A DNA stretch of 64,000 bases. Origin: Sulfitobacter albidus. Its GTDB lineage: Bacteria > Pseudomonadota > Alphaproteobacteria > Rhodobacterales > Rhodobacteraceae. The DNA is taken from positions 1 through 64,000 of the forward strand of contig NZ_CP073582.1 of NCBI RefSeq assembly GCF_018200035.1, written 5' to 3'. Made by a program: the position numbers and the translations under genes. The notes beneath the pieces were generated by a model. It saw nothing but the letters and a program-made list of their open reading frames with translations, searched no databases and was not told where the DNA came from. Shown piece by piece: positions 34,405-44,696 of this stretch (position 1 is the first letter of the stretch; each line of letters opens with the position of its first letter).

Positions 34405-36485
34405 TCCAAACCTGGCGGCTGGACGATACGCGCCAGACCCTCGTGCTGGGCGCCCGTGGCGGGCGGCTGGCCGAAGTTGTCTATTGGGGCCCTGCATTGC
34501 CCGAAGACGAAGATTTGCACACGCTCGTGCGCGCCGGTGACATTGATGTGACCGGTGGTATGCTCGACGCCAATCCAGAGCTGTCGATTTCGCCCGAAGC
34601 GACGCGCACCTTCCCCGGACAGCCCGGTATGGTGATCCGCCATGAAAACGGCACACCGCTTTTGCCATCGTTCCGGTTCACCCAGGCGGTGGAGGCGCGG
34701 GGTCATCTGGTTCTGCATTACGCCGATGTCGAGAACGCGCTGCGCTATCAGGCGCATTTCACGCTTGATCCCCAGACCCATATCATCACCTCCCACGCGG
34801 TGCTTGAGGCGGATACCGCCATGCACCTGCACTGGCTCGCCGCGCCCGTGATGCCGGGCCCGCAGCTGAGTGACGAGATGATTGATTTTTCGGGGCGCTG
34901 GTGCGGTGAATTCCAGATGAACCGCACCGCCTGGTCGCCCGGCATCCGCTACCGCGAGAACCGTACGGGCCGCACGGGTCATGAACATTTCCCCGGTTTG
35001 CTGGTGCCCAACCGCGGTGCCACGAATACCCAAGGACATGTCTACGGATTTCACTATGGCTGGTCCGGCGGTCACCGCATGATCGCCGAAGAGCTGCCCG
35101 ACGGGCGTCGCCAGATCCAGTTCGGTCATGCCAGCCGGATGGAGCCTGTGGCCCGCACGCGGTTTCAGACTGCATATCTCTACTCCGTCTTTTCGAGCGA
35201 CGGGATCAACGGCTGCGCGGTTTCGTTTCAGCGTCACCTGCGGGATCGGATCATTGGCTGGCCCGACGCCGCGCGCCCGCGTCCGGTGCACTACAACAGT
35301 TGGGAAGCGGTCTATTTTGATCACAACCTCGACACGCTGAAGGAGATTGCCCGCCGCGCCGCCGATCTGGGCGCAGAGCGGTTCGTGCTCGACGATGGCT
35401 GGTTCGGAAGGCGCGACAGCGACACGACCTCGCTTGCCGACTGGGTGGTGGATCCGCGCAAATACCCGCAGGGGCTGACGCCGCTGATCGAGCATGTGCA
35501 CGGGTTGGGCATGGCCTTTGGCATCTGGTTCGAGCCCGAGATGGTGAACCCGGATTCGGAAGTCTACCGCGCCCATCCCGATTGGGCGCTGGGGGGCGAG
35601 GATCAGATCCTCGGTCGGCAGCAAAAGGTGCTGGATATGGCCAACGGCGACGTGCGCGCCTATCTTTTCGAGCGTATCGCCGACATCCTTCAGGCGCACG
35701 CCATCGACTATATCAAATGGGACCACAATCGCGTGATGCCGCGCCCCGACGCGGCGCAGACCATGGGCAGCTATACGCTGATCGACCAGCTGCGCGCGGC
35801 CTTCCCGGCGGTCGAGATCGAAAGCTGCGCGTCGGGGGGCGGACGGATTGATTTCGGTATTTTGCAACGCACCCACCGTGTGTGGCTCAGCGACAGCAAT
35901 GATGCGCTGGAGCGGTTACGCATGCAGCACAATGCGGCGATTTTCCTGCCTATGGCCGTGACCGGTAGCCACGTCGGCCCGCGCATCTGCCATACATCGG
36001 GTCGCGTGTTCGATATCCGTTTCCGCGCCTGGGTGGCTGCACAGCGACACATGGGATTCGAGATGGATCCGCGCGAATTGACCGAGGAAGAGGCGCGCGT
36101 GCTCGGCGAGGTCACGACCTGGTGGAAGGCCAACCGCGACTGGATGCTGCGTGCGGATATCCTGCGCCTCGACAGCCCCGACCCGGCGGTGATCGCCGAG
36201 CAGCAGCTGGCCGAGGACGACAGCCGCTTTGTGCTCTTTGTCGGCAAGGCGGACACGTCCGCGCAGATCGCACCGCGCCCGCTGCGCCTTACGCGGCTGG
36301 ATCCGCAGGCAACCTACCGCGTTGAACTGATCAATCGCGCATCGCTCAATCACTTGTCGCGCGGCCAGCCTCTGCTGAAAGAGGATGCCATGACGGTAAG
36401 CGGCAGCTATCTGATGCACAATGGGATCACCCTGCCGTGGTCTTACCCGGATACGATGTGGGTGATCGAGGGGCGCAAGCTATGA
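34401..36485 (+). CDS. GH36 alpha-galactosidase
   Basis: A 694-residue cytoplasmic alpha-galactosidase that hydrolyses melibiose/raffinose-type galactosides or galactosylglycerol. No signal peptide. The barrel shows NSWEAVYFD, VLDDGWFG, FGIWFEPEMVNPDS, the nucleophile in KWDHNR (Asp441) and the acid/base motif SDSND (498-501), preceded by the substrate-binding CASGGGR. The start ATG 34401 overlaps the permease stop. Its place after the transporter suggests that intact galactosides are imported and split inside the cell. Confidence 0.95.
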   Translation: MIQTWRLDDTRQTLVLGARGGRLAEVVYWGPALPEDEDLHTLVRAGDIDVTGGMLDANPELSISPEATRTFPGQPGMVIRHENGTPLLPSFRFTQAVEARGHLVLHYADVENALRYQAHFTLDPQTHIITSHAVLEADTAMHLHWLAAPVMPGPQLSDEMIDFSGRWCGEFQMNRTAWSPGIRYRENRTGRTGHEHFPGLLVPNRGATNTQGHVYGFHYGWSGGHRMIAEELPDGRRQIQFGHASRMEPVARTRFQTAYLYSVFSSDGINGCAVSFQRHLRDRIIGWPDAARPRPVHYNSWEAVYFDHNLDTLKEIARRAADLGAERFVLDDGWFGRRDSDTTSLADWVVDPRKYPQGLTPLIEHVHGLGMAFGIWFEPEMVNPDSEVYRAHPDWALGGEDQILGRQQKVLDMANGDVRAYLFERIADILQAHAIDYIKWDHNRVMPRPDAAQTMGSYTLIDQLRAAFPAVEIESCASGGGRIDFGILQRTHRVWLSDSNDALERLRMQHNAAIFLPMAVTGSHVGPRICHTSGRVFDIRFRAWVAAQRHMGFEMDPRELTEEEARVLGEVTTWWKANRDWMLRADILRLDSPDPAVIAEQQLAEDDSRFVLFVGKADTSAQIAPRPLRLTRLDPQATYRVELINRASLNHLSRGQPLLKEDAMTVSGSYLMHNGITLPWSYPDTMWVIEGRKL

Positions 36486-36509
36486 CCGCCCGCAAGACAG
36501 GAGACTGAC

Positions 36510-37271
36510 ATGACCGCGACATTTCACGACCTCAGGGGCAAGACCGTCTTTATCACGGGTGGTGGCTCGGGTATCGGGGCGGCGCTGACCGATGGGTTCC
36601 TGGCGCAGGGGGCCAAGGTGGGCTTTGTGCAGCGGTCCGATGCATCGGCCTTTTGTGACGAGATGGAAGGCAAGCACGGCACACGCCCGCTGTTTGTTGC
36701 GTGTGACATCACTGACATGCACGCGCTAAAGGCCGCGATTGCGCACACCGGGACAGAGTTGGGGCCGCTCGATGTGCTGGTCAACAACGCGGCGAACGAC
36801 AAACGTCACGACGCGCTTGAGGTAGACGAAGGGTTCTGGGACTGGTCGCAGGCGATCAATCTCAAGGCTTACTTCTTTGCCTGTCAGGCCGCCGCCGCGG
36901 CGATGCGCGGGCGCGGTGGCGTGATCGTGAATTTCTCGTCTATCAGCTATATGATGGGGCAGGCAGGCTATGCCTCCTACACCACGGCAAACGGCGGGAT
37001 CACGGCGATGACGCACAGCCTTGCGCGCGAATTTGGCCCTGAAAAAATCCGCGTGAACGCGCTGGCTCCGGGGTGGGTGATGACGCAAAAGCAGCGCGAG
37101 ATGTGGGTGACCGAAGAGGCGCTTGAGGCGCATCTGGCCAAGCAGTGCCTCAAGGAAACGCTGGCGCCCGAAGACGTTGTGGGCGCCACGCTGTTCCTCG
37201 CCTCCGATACCAGCCGCATGATGACCGGGCAATTGATGGTTGTCGACGGCGGTGTGGTCAGCGCGCGATGA
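36510..37271 (+). CDS. SDR, probable galactose 1-dehydrogenase, with YxxxN
   Basis: A 253-residue short-chain dehydrogenase with TGGGSGIGAA, DVLVNNAA, catalytic Ser144 and Tyr157, but the usual active-site lysine is Asn161 (YTTAN). The order SDR, sugar-acid kinase, aldolase, lactonase matches oxidative galactose breakdown, so oxidation of D-galactose to galactonolactone is the best guess. Position 37019 onward (REFGPEKIRVNALAPG) is otherwise canonical. Its stop overlaps the dgoK start. The Lys-to-Asn change could alter proton relay or reflect a subfamily variant. Confidence 0.8.
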   Translation: MTATFHDLRGKTVFITGGGSGIGAALTDGFLAQGAKVGFVQRSDASAFCDEMEGKHGTRPLFVACDITDMHALKAAIAHTGTELGPLDVLVNNAANDKRHDALEVDEGFWDWSQAINLKAYFFACQAAAAAMRGRGGVIVNFSSISYMMGQAGYASYTTANGGITAMTHSLAREFGPEKIRVNALAPGWVMTQKQREMWVTEEALEAHLAKQCLKETLAPEDVVGATLFLASDTSRMMTGQLMVVDGGVVSAR

Positions 37272-38166
37272 CCGATTGGATCGCCGTCGATTGGGGCACG
37301 ACCCACTTGCGCGCCTACGTGATGGCGGGGGCGCCGTAGCGGAAACACTCAGCAGTGCACAGGGCATGGGCAGCTTGACCCCCGATGCCTTTGAAGCGGC
37401 GCTACTACAGTTGATAGAGCCGCATTTGCGTGCGGATGGGAAAACTCCCGTGATATGTTGCGGTATGGTCGGCGCGCGTCAGGGCTGGATCGAAGCACCC
37501 TATGTCCCCGTGCCTGCGCGCCCTTCGGGAACGGCAATCGTGGCGCCGACGCGCGATCCCCGCCTCGATGTCCGCATCCTGCCGGGGATGTCGCAGACCA
37601 ATCCGGCGGATGTGATGCGCGGGGAGGAAACGCAGATCGCGGGCTTTATTGCCGCCCATCCAGATTGGGATGGCGTGCTTTGCCTGCCCGGCACCCACGC
37701 CAAATGGGCGCAGATCAGCGCGGGTGAGGTCGTGAGTTTTCGCACCTTCATGACCGGAGAGCTGTACGCCTTGCTCAGTCGTCAGTCGGTGTTGCGTCAT
37801 TCGTTGAGCGGTGGTGCGGATACCGTTGACGCGGCGGCTTTCCTTGAGGCTCTTGGCGATGCAATGTCGCGGCCCGAATGGGTTGCCGGTGCGCTCTTTG
37901 CGCTGCGGGCCGAGGGGCTGGTGGCCACGCTGGAGCCCGCAACGGCACGTGCGCGCCTGTCCGGCATGCTGATCGGTCACGAACTGGCCGCCGCGCGGCC
38001 CTACTGGCTGGGTCAGCGGGTCGCGTTGATCGGCAGCGATGCCTTGACGGCGCGCTACGCCACCGCTTTGAACGCGCAAGGGGTCACGGCGGAGAGGACC
38101 GACGCCGCCGATCTGACCCTGCGCGGCCTCGCCGCTGCCTTTGACGCTCTGCAACAGGAGACCTGA
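37268..38166 (+). CDS. dgoK: 2-dehydro-3-deoxygalactonokinase (frameshifted)
   Basis: A 299-residue kinase after repair; it phosphorylates 2-keto-3-deoxygalactonate. The start MTDWIAVDWGTTHLRAYVMAG is the ATP-binding phosphate-1 region; the frame breaks in the G run 37327-37331 and continues as GAVAETLSSAQGMG when one base is added. Later motifs GMVGARQGWIEAPYVPVPA, LPGTHAKWAQI and FMTGELYALL are typical of DgoK. It overlaps the SDR before it and is three bases from dgoA. Confidence 0.85.
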
Positions 38167-38169
38167 ACC

Positions 38170-38777
38170 ATGTCCCGCCCCTGATCGCCATTCTGCGTGG
38201 TGTGCGCCCCGATGAGGTGACACAGATCGCCGACGCCATTATGGCCGCCGGGATCACCTCCATCGAGGTGCCGCTGAACTCTCCCGATCCGCTCGACAGT
38301 ATCGCGCGTTTGGTGAAGCATTCAGGTGACCGTGCCCTGATCGGTGCGGGCACGGTCTTGACGCCCGATGACGTTGCAGGCGTGGCCGGGGCTGGCGGGC
38401 AACTGATCGTATCGCCCGATTGCAATCCGGCCGTTATCGACGCGACCAAGGCGGCGGGGCTGCAAAGCTTTCCCGGTGTGCTGACCCCGACTGAGGCGTT
38501 CACCGCCTTGCGCCACGGCGCGGATGGTCTGAAGTTCTTTCCCGGCAATCTGGTCGGCGAGGCGGGGCTCAAGGCGATGATGGCAGTGTTGCCGCAGGGA
38601 ACGCAGACCTTTGCCGTGGGTGGGGCCGCACCGGATAATTTCGCCGACTGGATCGCGGCAGGGGCAACCGGCTTCGGGATCGGAAGCGGTCTTTATCAAG
38701 CGGGATTTGACGCTGAGGAAGTCGGTAAGCGTGCCGCCGCCATCGTCTCGGCGTTCGACGCGCTGGTGGCCGTGTGA
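38170..38777 (+). CDS. dgoA: 2-dehydro-3-deoxy-6-phosphogalactonate aldolase (frameshifted)
   Basis: A 202-residue class I aldolase after repair, splitting KDPGal into pyruvate and glyceraldehyde 3-phosphate. ATG 38170 reads MSRP then stops; adding one C in the run 38178-38181 gives MSRPLIAILRGVRPDEV. Catalytic residues are in GITSIEVPLNSP (Glu) and the Schiff-base GLKFFPG (Lys). Without repair a shorter frame starting at 38202 would miss the first beta strand. The stop overlaps the lactonase GTG. Confidence 0.87.
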
Positions 38778-39603
38778 GCGCGCAGATTTTCGACGCCACG
38801 CAATGCGCGTTGGGGGAGGGGCCGCTGTGGCATCCCGAGCGCGGATCACTTTTCTGGTTCGATATTCTTGGCATGCGACTGCATGGCGAGGGGCGTGTGC
38901 GCCAGTTTGATGAACACGTGAGTGCGGCTGGCTGGGTTGATCACGACCGCCTGCTCATCGCCTCCGAGACCCAGCTGTTTACCTACGATCTTGAGACGGA
39001 GGAACGGCGCCACGTCTGCGCGCTCGACGCCGACAATCCCGTGACACGCTCAAACGACGGGCGGGCGGATCCTTTTGGGGGTTCTGGATTGGCACGATGG
39101 GCAAACAGAGCGAAACATTCGCGGGCGCCATCTACCGCTACTACCGGGGGACGGTAGAGCGATTGTTCGATCGTATCACTGTCTCGAACGCGATCTGTTT
39201 TGCGCCCGACGGGCGCTCGGCCTGCTATACCGATACCCACAGCCGACAAATCATGCGTCAGCCGCTCGATGACGCGGGCTGGCCTACGGGGGAGGCAGAG
39301 GTGTACATCGATACGCGGGCAGAGGGATTGAACCCTGACGGTGCAGTCATCGATACCGAAGGGTGTATTTGGGTTGCGCAATGGGGCGCCTCGCGGGTTG
39401 CGCGCTATAGTCCGCAGGGCGATTTTCTGGGTGCGGTGAGCGTGCCTGCGCAACAGGCGAGCTGTCCGGCCTTTGGCGGGCCGGATCTGCGCACCCTTTT
39501 TGTCACAACCGCTGCCGTGGATCTCGAAGGCCCCGACGAAGGCAAGACCTTTGTCTTGGAGACGCAAGCCACCGGCCTGCGTGAGCATCGGGTGATCCTA
39601 TGA
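38774..39603 (+). CDS. SMP-30/gluconolactonase-family lactonase (frameshifted)
   Basis: A 276-residue six-bladed propeller enzyme after repair, probably galactonolactonase. GTG 38774 overlaps the aldolase stop. Conserved parts are [37 protein letters not shown] (across the break), [18 protein letters not shown] and [17 protein letters not shown], which include the usual metal ligands Glu, Asn and Asp. The frame breaks in the G run 39077-39081. It fits between galactose oxidation and galactonate dehydration. Confidence 0.87.
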
Positions 39604-41524
39604 CCTCGCGCTCGCTGGGCGTGTGTTACTACCCCGAACAATGGGACCGCGCGGTTTGGGCGGAGGATGCCGCACGGATGGCCGCTGCGGGTCTCACGTG
39701 GGTGCGGATCGGTGAGTTCGCGTGGAAGCGGATTGAGCCCGAAGAGGGGCGGTTTGATTTTGGCTGGCTCGATGACGCAATTGCGGTGCTTGGCGCAGCG
39801 GGGCTGCGCGTCGTTCTGGGAACGCCCACGGCGACGCCCCCGCTTGGGTTCTGGCAAAACATCCCGACATGTTGGCCCGTGATGCCGAAGGGCGGCCGCG
39901 CGGCTACGGCTCGCGGCGGCACTATTGCTTTAGCCATCCGGGGTTTTTTGACAAGGCCGCCCGGATCACGCGCGTGGTGGCCGAACGTTATGGTGCCAAT
40001 CCCCATGTGGCGGCCTGGCAGACCGACAATGAATACGGCTGCCACGACACGGTGCTCAGCTATTCTGACGCGGCGCGTGACGCGTTTCGTGAATGGCTGC
40101 GCGCGCGGTTTCCGGGCGGTGGGAATGCGGGTGACATCGACGCCCTGAATGCCGCTTGGGGCAATGTCTTCTGGTCGATGGACTACGACGATTTTGATCA
40201 GATCGGACTGCCAAACCTGACGGTTACGGAGCCTAATCCGGCCCATAGCCTTGCATTCCGGCGCTTCAGTTCGGACCAGGTGGTGCGGTTCAACCGCATG
40301 CAGGTGGAGATCATTCGCGACTATACCGACGCCCCGATCGCGCATAATTACATGGGGCGCGAAACCGCGTTTGACCATTTTGCAACAGGTGCCGATCTGG
40401 AGATTGCCAGCTGGGACAGCTATCCGCTGGGCTTTCTGGAGGACCGCGCGGGTTTTGGCGCCGCGCATCAGGCGCGGTTCGCGCGTACGGGGGATCCGGA
40501 TTTTCAGGCGTTTCACCATGATCTGTACCGCGCTGTCGGGCGCGGGCGCTGGTGGGTGATGGAACAACAGCCCGGCCCGGTGAACTGGGCGCCGCACAAT
40601 CCCGCACCGCTGCCCGGAATGGTCCGCCTCTGGACATGGGAAGCCTTTGCCCACGGGGCCGAGGCGGTGTGTTACTTCCGCTGGCGGCAGGCGCCTTTTG
40701 CGCAAGAGCAGATGCACGCCGGGCTTCTGCGCCCGGATAGTGTCGCGGCCCCCGGACTGGCGGAGGCTGCGGAAGTCGCACAGGAGCTGAAAACGCTGGG
40801 CGCACTCACCCCAACGCAAGCACCCGTTGGGCTGATGTTTGATTACGACGCGGCCTGGGCGTGGGACGTACAGCCGCACGGGGCGGGGCTGAGCTATTTT
40901 CAATTGGTGTTCGATGTCTATCGCGGGCTGCGCGGTTTGGGCCTATCGGTAGACATTCTCGCGCCGGACACGTGTGATTTTGCGGGCTATGCAGTGGTGT
41001 TGGTGCCAGGGATGATGCATATGTCCGCGGCGTTGAAAGAAGCTTTGATACGCGCGGAGGCGCAGATTGTGCTGGGGCCGCGCAGTGCCGCGCGGGACAG
41101 TGAATTCAGCATCCCCGTGCCCCTTCCACCGGCGTTTGCCGGGCTCGATCTGCACGTCACGGCGGCGGAATCCCTGCGTTCCGATTGCCCCGAAGCGCTG
41201 GAGGGTGGCGGCGCCTTTACAGGGTATCGCGAATTGCTGGACGGCGGTGCCACGGTGACCGAGCGTTGCGCCGATGGCTGGCCCGCCGTGATGGCTGCGA
41301 ATAATCTGCGCTATCTGGCCGGGTGGCCCGACGAAGCTGCGATGCGGCGCCTGCTACGTGATGTGGCGTGCGACGCAGGACTTCAAACGCTCGATCTGCC
41401 CGGCGCCGTGCGCTGCCGCGATACCGGGGCAGAGCGGTTCTGGTTCAACTTCGATACGGTGGCTCAGGACGTTGCGGGGCGGCAATTGCCCCCGATTTCC
41501 GTCACGCGGGAGGCAAAGACTTGA
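39600..41524 (+). CDS. GH42 beta-galactosidase (frameshifted)
   Basis: A 641-residue enzyme after repair. N-terminal [10 protein letters not shown] and [20 protein letters not shown] start the barrel; the acid/base glutamate is in [11 protein letters not shown] and the nucleophile in [16 protein letters not shown]; a trimerisation domain follows. The frame breaks in the C run 39837-39841, where [17 protein letters not shown] is expected. No signal peptide, so it is cytoplasmic and complements the alpha-galactosidase. It overlaps the lactonase stop by ATGA and the next gene by TTGA. Confidence 0.9.
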
Positions 41525-42617
41525 GCGGCTATTTCCTTTATCACTCCATCGGCCAATACCCCGGCAAGGCCGTGCAGATGACCGATGCTCTGGGTAGATT
41601 TGCGCAGGTTTGGGGCGCGGAGGATGACGCGCAATGGCCCAGGATGCTTGGCGCGCGCCAAGAGTTTCTCGATCTCTGGCGCGCGCTGATCGACGCCCCC
41701 GAGGGCACGCTGACCTCGGCCGACAACGTAACGGCGGCGCTGTATTCGGTGATCGGCGGGCTGGCGTCGCGGTTACGTGGCACGCGCGTGTTAATCGCGG
41801 CGGACTGCTTTCCTTCGCTGCATTTTCTGTTGGCGGGGCTCGCGGATCGGATCGGGTTCACGTTAGAGACAGTCCCTTTGCGCGACGGCGCCCATTGGGT
41901 CACTGACGATGATTTCATTGATGCCTGGGGGCGGATGTGAGCCTGGCGCTGGTGACCTTTGTCACCTCGACCGCCTCGCACCGGCCCGATCTGGCGCGGC
42001 TTTTGGCACACGGGCAGGTCCGTGGGTCACTTGTCGGGGTGGATTTGACACAGGGGATCGGGATCGTGCCGTTCTCGCTGCGCGAAACGCCGGTGGATTT
42101 TTGCGTATCGACCTCGCTGAAATGGCTCTGCGGGACGCCGGGCGCGGGGATTGTGCAGATGAACGGGGATTTGATCGCCGAGACGACGCCGGAGCTGCGC
42201 GGCTGGTTCAGTCAGGAAAATCCCTTTGCCTGGGATCTGGACGGGTTTGCCTATGCGCCCGATGCGCGGCGGTTTGATCATGGGACGCCATCGGTGATGG
42301 CCTGTGTAGGCTCGGTGCCCGCATTGCGCTGGCACGCAGGCGCGGAAGGGGTCGTGGCGCATAACCGCAGGCTGACCGCGCAGATTATCGCGCAGGCGCA
42401 GGCAGCGGGAATGACGCTGGCCTCCCCGCTGGCGGCGGAGGCGCGGGGCGGATCCGTTATGCTGCGGCTTGGGGGCGAGGTGGATGCGCCAGCCTTGGTG
42501 GATCGGCTGCGCACCCACGAGATCTATACCGACGCGCGCGGCCAGATTTTGCGCCTATCGCCGGGGATCGTGACGGAATTGCCGGATGTTGAGCGGCTTT
42601 TCGAGGTGCTTGGCTAG
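41521..42617 (+). CDS. kynureninase-like class V PLP enzyme (frameshifted)
   Basis: A 365-residue fold-type I PLP enzyme after repair. The TTG at 41521 overlaps the beta-galactosidase stop. SADNVTAALYSVIGGL and the active lysine in STSLKWLCGTPGAG resemble kynureninases and related class V enzymes. The frame breaks in the G run 41927-41931; the joined reading is DAWGADVSLALVTFVTS. It is the last gene of the galactoside operon, where a kynureninase has no obvious role, and no other tryptophan-kynurenine genes are visible. It may act on a different amino acid. Confidence 0.78.
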
Positions 42618-42628
42618 CGACCGGGGAT

Positions 42629-42649
42629 CGGAATTTTTCAAAAATTCCG
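42629..42649. terminator. AT-rich palindrome between convergent genes (1)
   Basis: CGGAATTTTT and AAAAATTCCG are perfect 10-bp arms around one base. With its neighbour it separates the kynureninase-like gene from the convergent aminotransferase, and its stem supplies T runs on both strands, so bidirectional termination is likely. A relative occurs at 45757-45777. Confidence 0.6.
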
Positions 42650-42651
42650 GC

Positions 42652-42672
42652 CGATTTCTTTGAAAGAAATCG
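42652..42672. terminator. AT-rich palindrome between convergent genes (2)
   Basis: CGATTTCTTT and AAAGAAATCG are perfect 10-bp arms around a single G, starting three bases after the first palindrome and ending 15 bases before the aminotransferase stop. Confidence 0.6.
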
Positions 42673-42686
42673 TTACCTCCAGCAGA

Positions 42687-43835
42687 TCAAAGCGCGTTGA
42701 AAAAGCGTTGCATGCGGTCCATCGCATCGCTCAACGTTTCCATATCTGCGGCGCCGAAACAGACCCGCAGATGTCCTTCGCCCGGCGCCCCATAAAAACT
42801 GCCTGCCTCGACAACGACACCCGCCTCGTCCATCAGCCGGATGGCGCAGTCCTGCGCGCTGAGCCCTGTCGCGGAAATGTCCGGAAAGGCATAGATCGCG
42901 CCCTCGACCGGGGCGCAGTGCAGCCCCGGCATCTGGTTCAGCCGCCCGACCACCAGATCACGTCGCGCCGCATCGCGGGCGACCATCCCCGCAAGGACAT
43001 CGGCAGGCCCCTGCAGGGCAGCGAGGGCGCCGTGTTGGATGAAGGTGTTGACGTGGGTCACCTCGCTGGTGGTGATCTTTGCCAGCGCCGGGATCAGGGA
43101 CGCATCTGCGGCGATCCAGCCCAGCCTCCAGCCGTCCATCGCGAAGGCTTTGGTAAACGCACCCATTGTGATCGTGCGGTTCTTCATCCCCGGCAGGGAG
43201 GCAATCGGGATGTGGGTCGCGCCATCGTAGGTAATATCGGCATAGACCTCGTCGCTGAATATCATCAGATCATGCGCGATAGCCAGATCCGCGAGGTCCT
43301 GCAGCTCTGCCCGCGTATAAACGCGGCCCGTCGGGTTGCAGGGGTTCACCAGCGCGATCGCCTTGGTGCGATCGGTGAGATGGGGCGCGATCAGATCTGC
43401 GTTCAGGGCAAAGCCATTCGCGGCGTCGAGCGGAGCGATGACCACCCGCCCGCCTGCAAGCTCTACCTTGCCGATGTGCTGCGGGTAGTAGGGAGCGAGC
43501 AGGATCACCTCGTCCCCCGCATCGACAAAGGCCATGAAGGCGGCAAAGCTCGCATGCGTCAGCCCGTTGGTCACGATGATCTCGTCCGCGTGCATTGGCA
43601 TCGGCATGCGGGTAGCGAGGGCGGCCCGCAGATCGGCGTTGCCTGCGAGGTCCGAATAATGCACGTCACCCGCTTGCAGGGCGGCCACGGTCGCGTCCTT
43701 GATATGTTGCGGCGTATCCTCGGCAGGCATGCCAAGCTCAAGGTGGATCAACCCCTCGCGCCCCAGCGCGCGGGCGAACATACCAAAATCCTTGGGCGCG
43801 CTATCGGTGATGCGGCGAGCGGGGCGGGGAGGCAT
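42687..43835 (-). CDS. class I/II aminotransferase (aspartate/aromatic type)
   Basis: A 382-residue fold-type I aminotransferase. HLELGMPAEDTPQHIKDA opens the protein, NPCNPTGRVYTRAEL and SDEVYAD precede the PLP lysine in GAFTKAFAMDGWRLGW, and LRVCFG ends with the substrate carboxylate arginine. Start CAT 43833-43835 is chosen as the first family-like Met (MPPRPARRI). It is divergent from the next SDR with a 77-bp gap. The donor substrate is not decidable; aromatic or aspartate activity is plausible given the aromatic pathways nearby. Confidence 0.87.
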   Translation of the reverse strand: MPPRPARRITDSAPKDFGMFARALGREGLIHLELGMPAEDTPQHIKDATVAALQAGDVHYSDLAGNADLRAALATRMPMPMHADEIIVTNGLTHASFAAFMAFVDAGDEVILLAPYYPQHIGKVELAGGRVVIAPLDAANGFALNADLIAPHLTDRTKAIALVNPCNPTGRVYTRAELQDLADLAIAHDLMIFSDEVYADITYDGATHIPIASLPGMKNRTITMGAFTKAFAMDGWRLGWIAADASLIPALAKITTSEVTHVNTFIQHGALAALQGPADVLAGMVARDAARRDLVVGRLNQMPGLHCAPVEGAIYAFPDISATGLSAQDCAIRLMDEAGVVVEAGSFYGAPGEGHLRVCFGAADMETLSDAMDRMQRFFNAL

Positions 43836-43912
43836 GGCGGCTCCGTTTCGGTTGTGCCTGCGGGCGATTGGGGGTTCAGTGGCGATGAGAGAGCAAGCAA
43901 GGGGCAAGTGCA

Positions 43913-44638
43913 ATGACGAAGATCGCGGTTGTAACGGGAGCGGCCGGTGGCATGGGCCGCGCCATCGTGGCGCGGCTGCTGGCGGACGGGATGCAGGTCG
44001 TCGGTCTGGATGTGGATGCGCAAGGGTTGGCGGATTTGTCGGCAGAGCCGGGCTTCACCGGGTTGCAGACCGATCTGACGGACCCCGACGCAATTGCCGA
44101 CGCGTTTGCCCGGATCGCTGATTTGCATGGGGGCGTCGACGCGCTGGTCAACAATGCGGGCACCTGCTTCATGTCTGAATTCCCTAACATCCCCGTGGCG
44201 GAATTCGAGCGGCAGATGGCGCTTAATTTCTCCGGTGCGTTCCACTGCTGTCAGGCGGCGATCAAGCTGATGGAGAGACGCGAGGGCGTGCGCAAGATCG
44301 TGAACATCTCGTCGAACGGCGCGTATAATTTCGACGCGTTCGATCCGCCGCACTACCGCGCAAGCAAAGCCGCGCTTGATACGCTGACAAAAGATCTGGC
44401 GCGGCGCTATGCGACCGACAAGATTGCGGTAAACTCCATCGCGCCGGCAATGACCGAAACGCCGCTGTTCGGCGTGGTCAGTGAAGAGGTGCTGGCAAAG
44501 GCTATCGCGCAGATGCCCCACGGGCGTGCGATGCAACCGGCCGAGATTGCCGCTTGGGTCGGCTTTCTGATTGGACCCGCCGGTGATGTGTCGAGCGGGA
44601 ACGTGATCATTCTCAATCAGGGTCGCGACGTGCGCTGA
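43913..44638 (+). CDS. short-chain dehydrogenase/reductase
   Basis: A 241-residue classical SDR: VTGAAGGMGRAI for the cofactor, DALVNNAG, ISSNGAYN and catalytic YRASK, with NVIILNQGRDV at the end instead of the more common GG motif. Asp at the end of the second strand (GLDVDAQGL) favours NAD over NADP. No operon partner; it is convergent with pirin across a hairpin. Substrate unknown. Confidence 0.86.
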   Translation: MTKIAVVTGAAGGMGRAIVARLLADGMQVVGLDVDAQGLADLSAEPGFTGLQTDLTDPDAIADAFARIADLHGGVDALVNNAGTCFMSEFPNIPVAEFERQMALNFSGAFHCCQAAIKLMERREGVRKIVNISSNGAYNFDAFDPPHYRASKAALDTLTKDLARRYATDKIAVNSIAPAMTETPLFGVVSEEVLAKAIAQMPHGRAMQPAEIAAWVGFLIGPAGDVSSGNVIILNQGRDVR

Positions 44639-44665
44639 CCCCCGCGTGGCGATTTTGCCTTTGCT

Positions 44666-44691
44666 GTGCGACGCCGTCCGAGGCGACGCAC
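44666..44691. terminator. hairpin between convergent SDR and pirin genes
   Basis: GTGCGACGCC and GGCGACGCAC pair over 10 bp with one A-A mismatch around GTCCGA. No T run; its position between two stops suggests a shared terminator. Confidence 0.4.
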
Positions 44692-44696
44692 CTTAG

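Noticed and set aside
37268..42617. Pseudogene decay or programmed frameshifting of the galactose genes
   Set aside because: Five neighbouring genes each lose exactly one base in a G/C run and are otherwise intact with full motifs; a shared technical cause is simpler. No slippery-site or stem structure is common to them.
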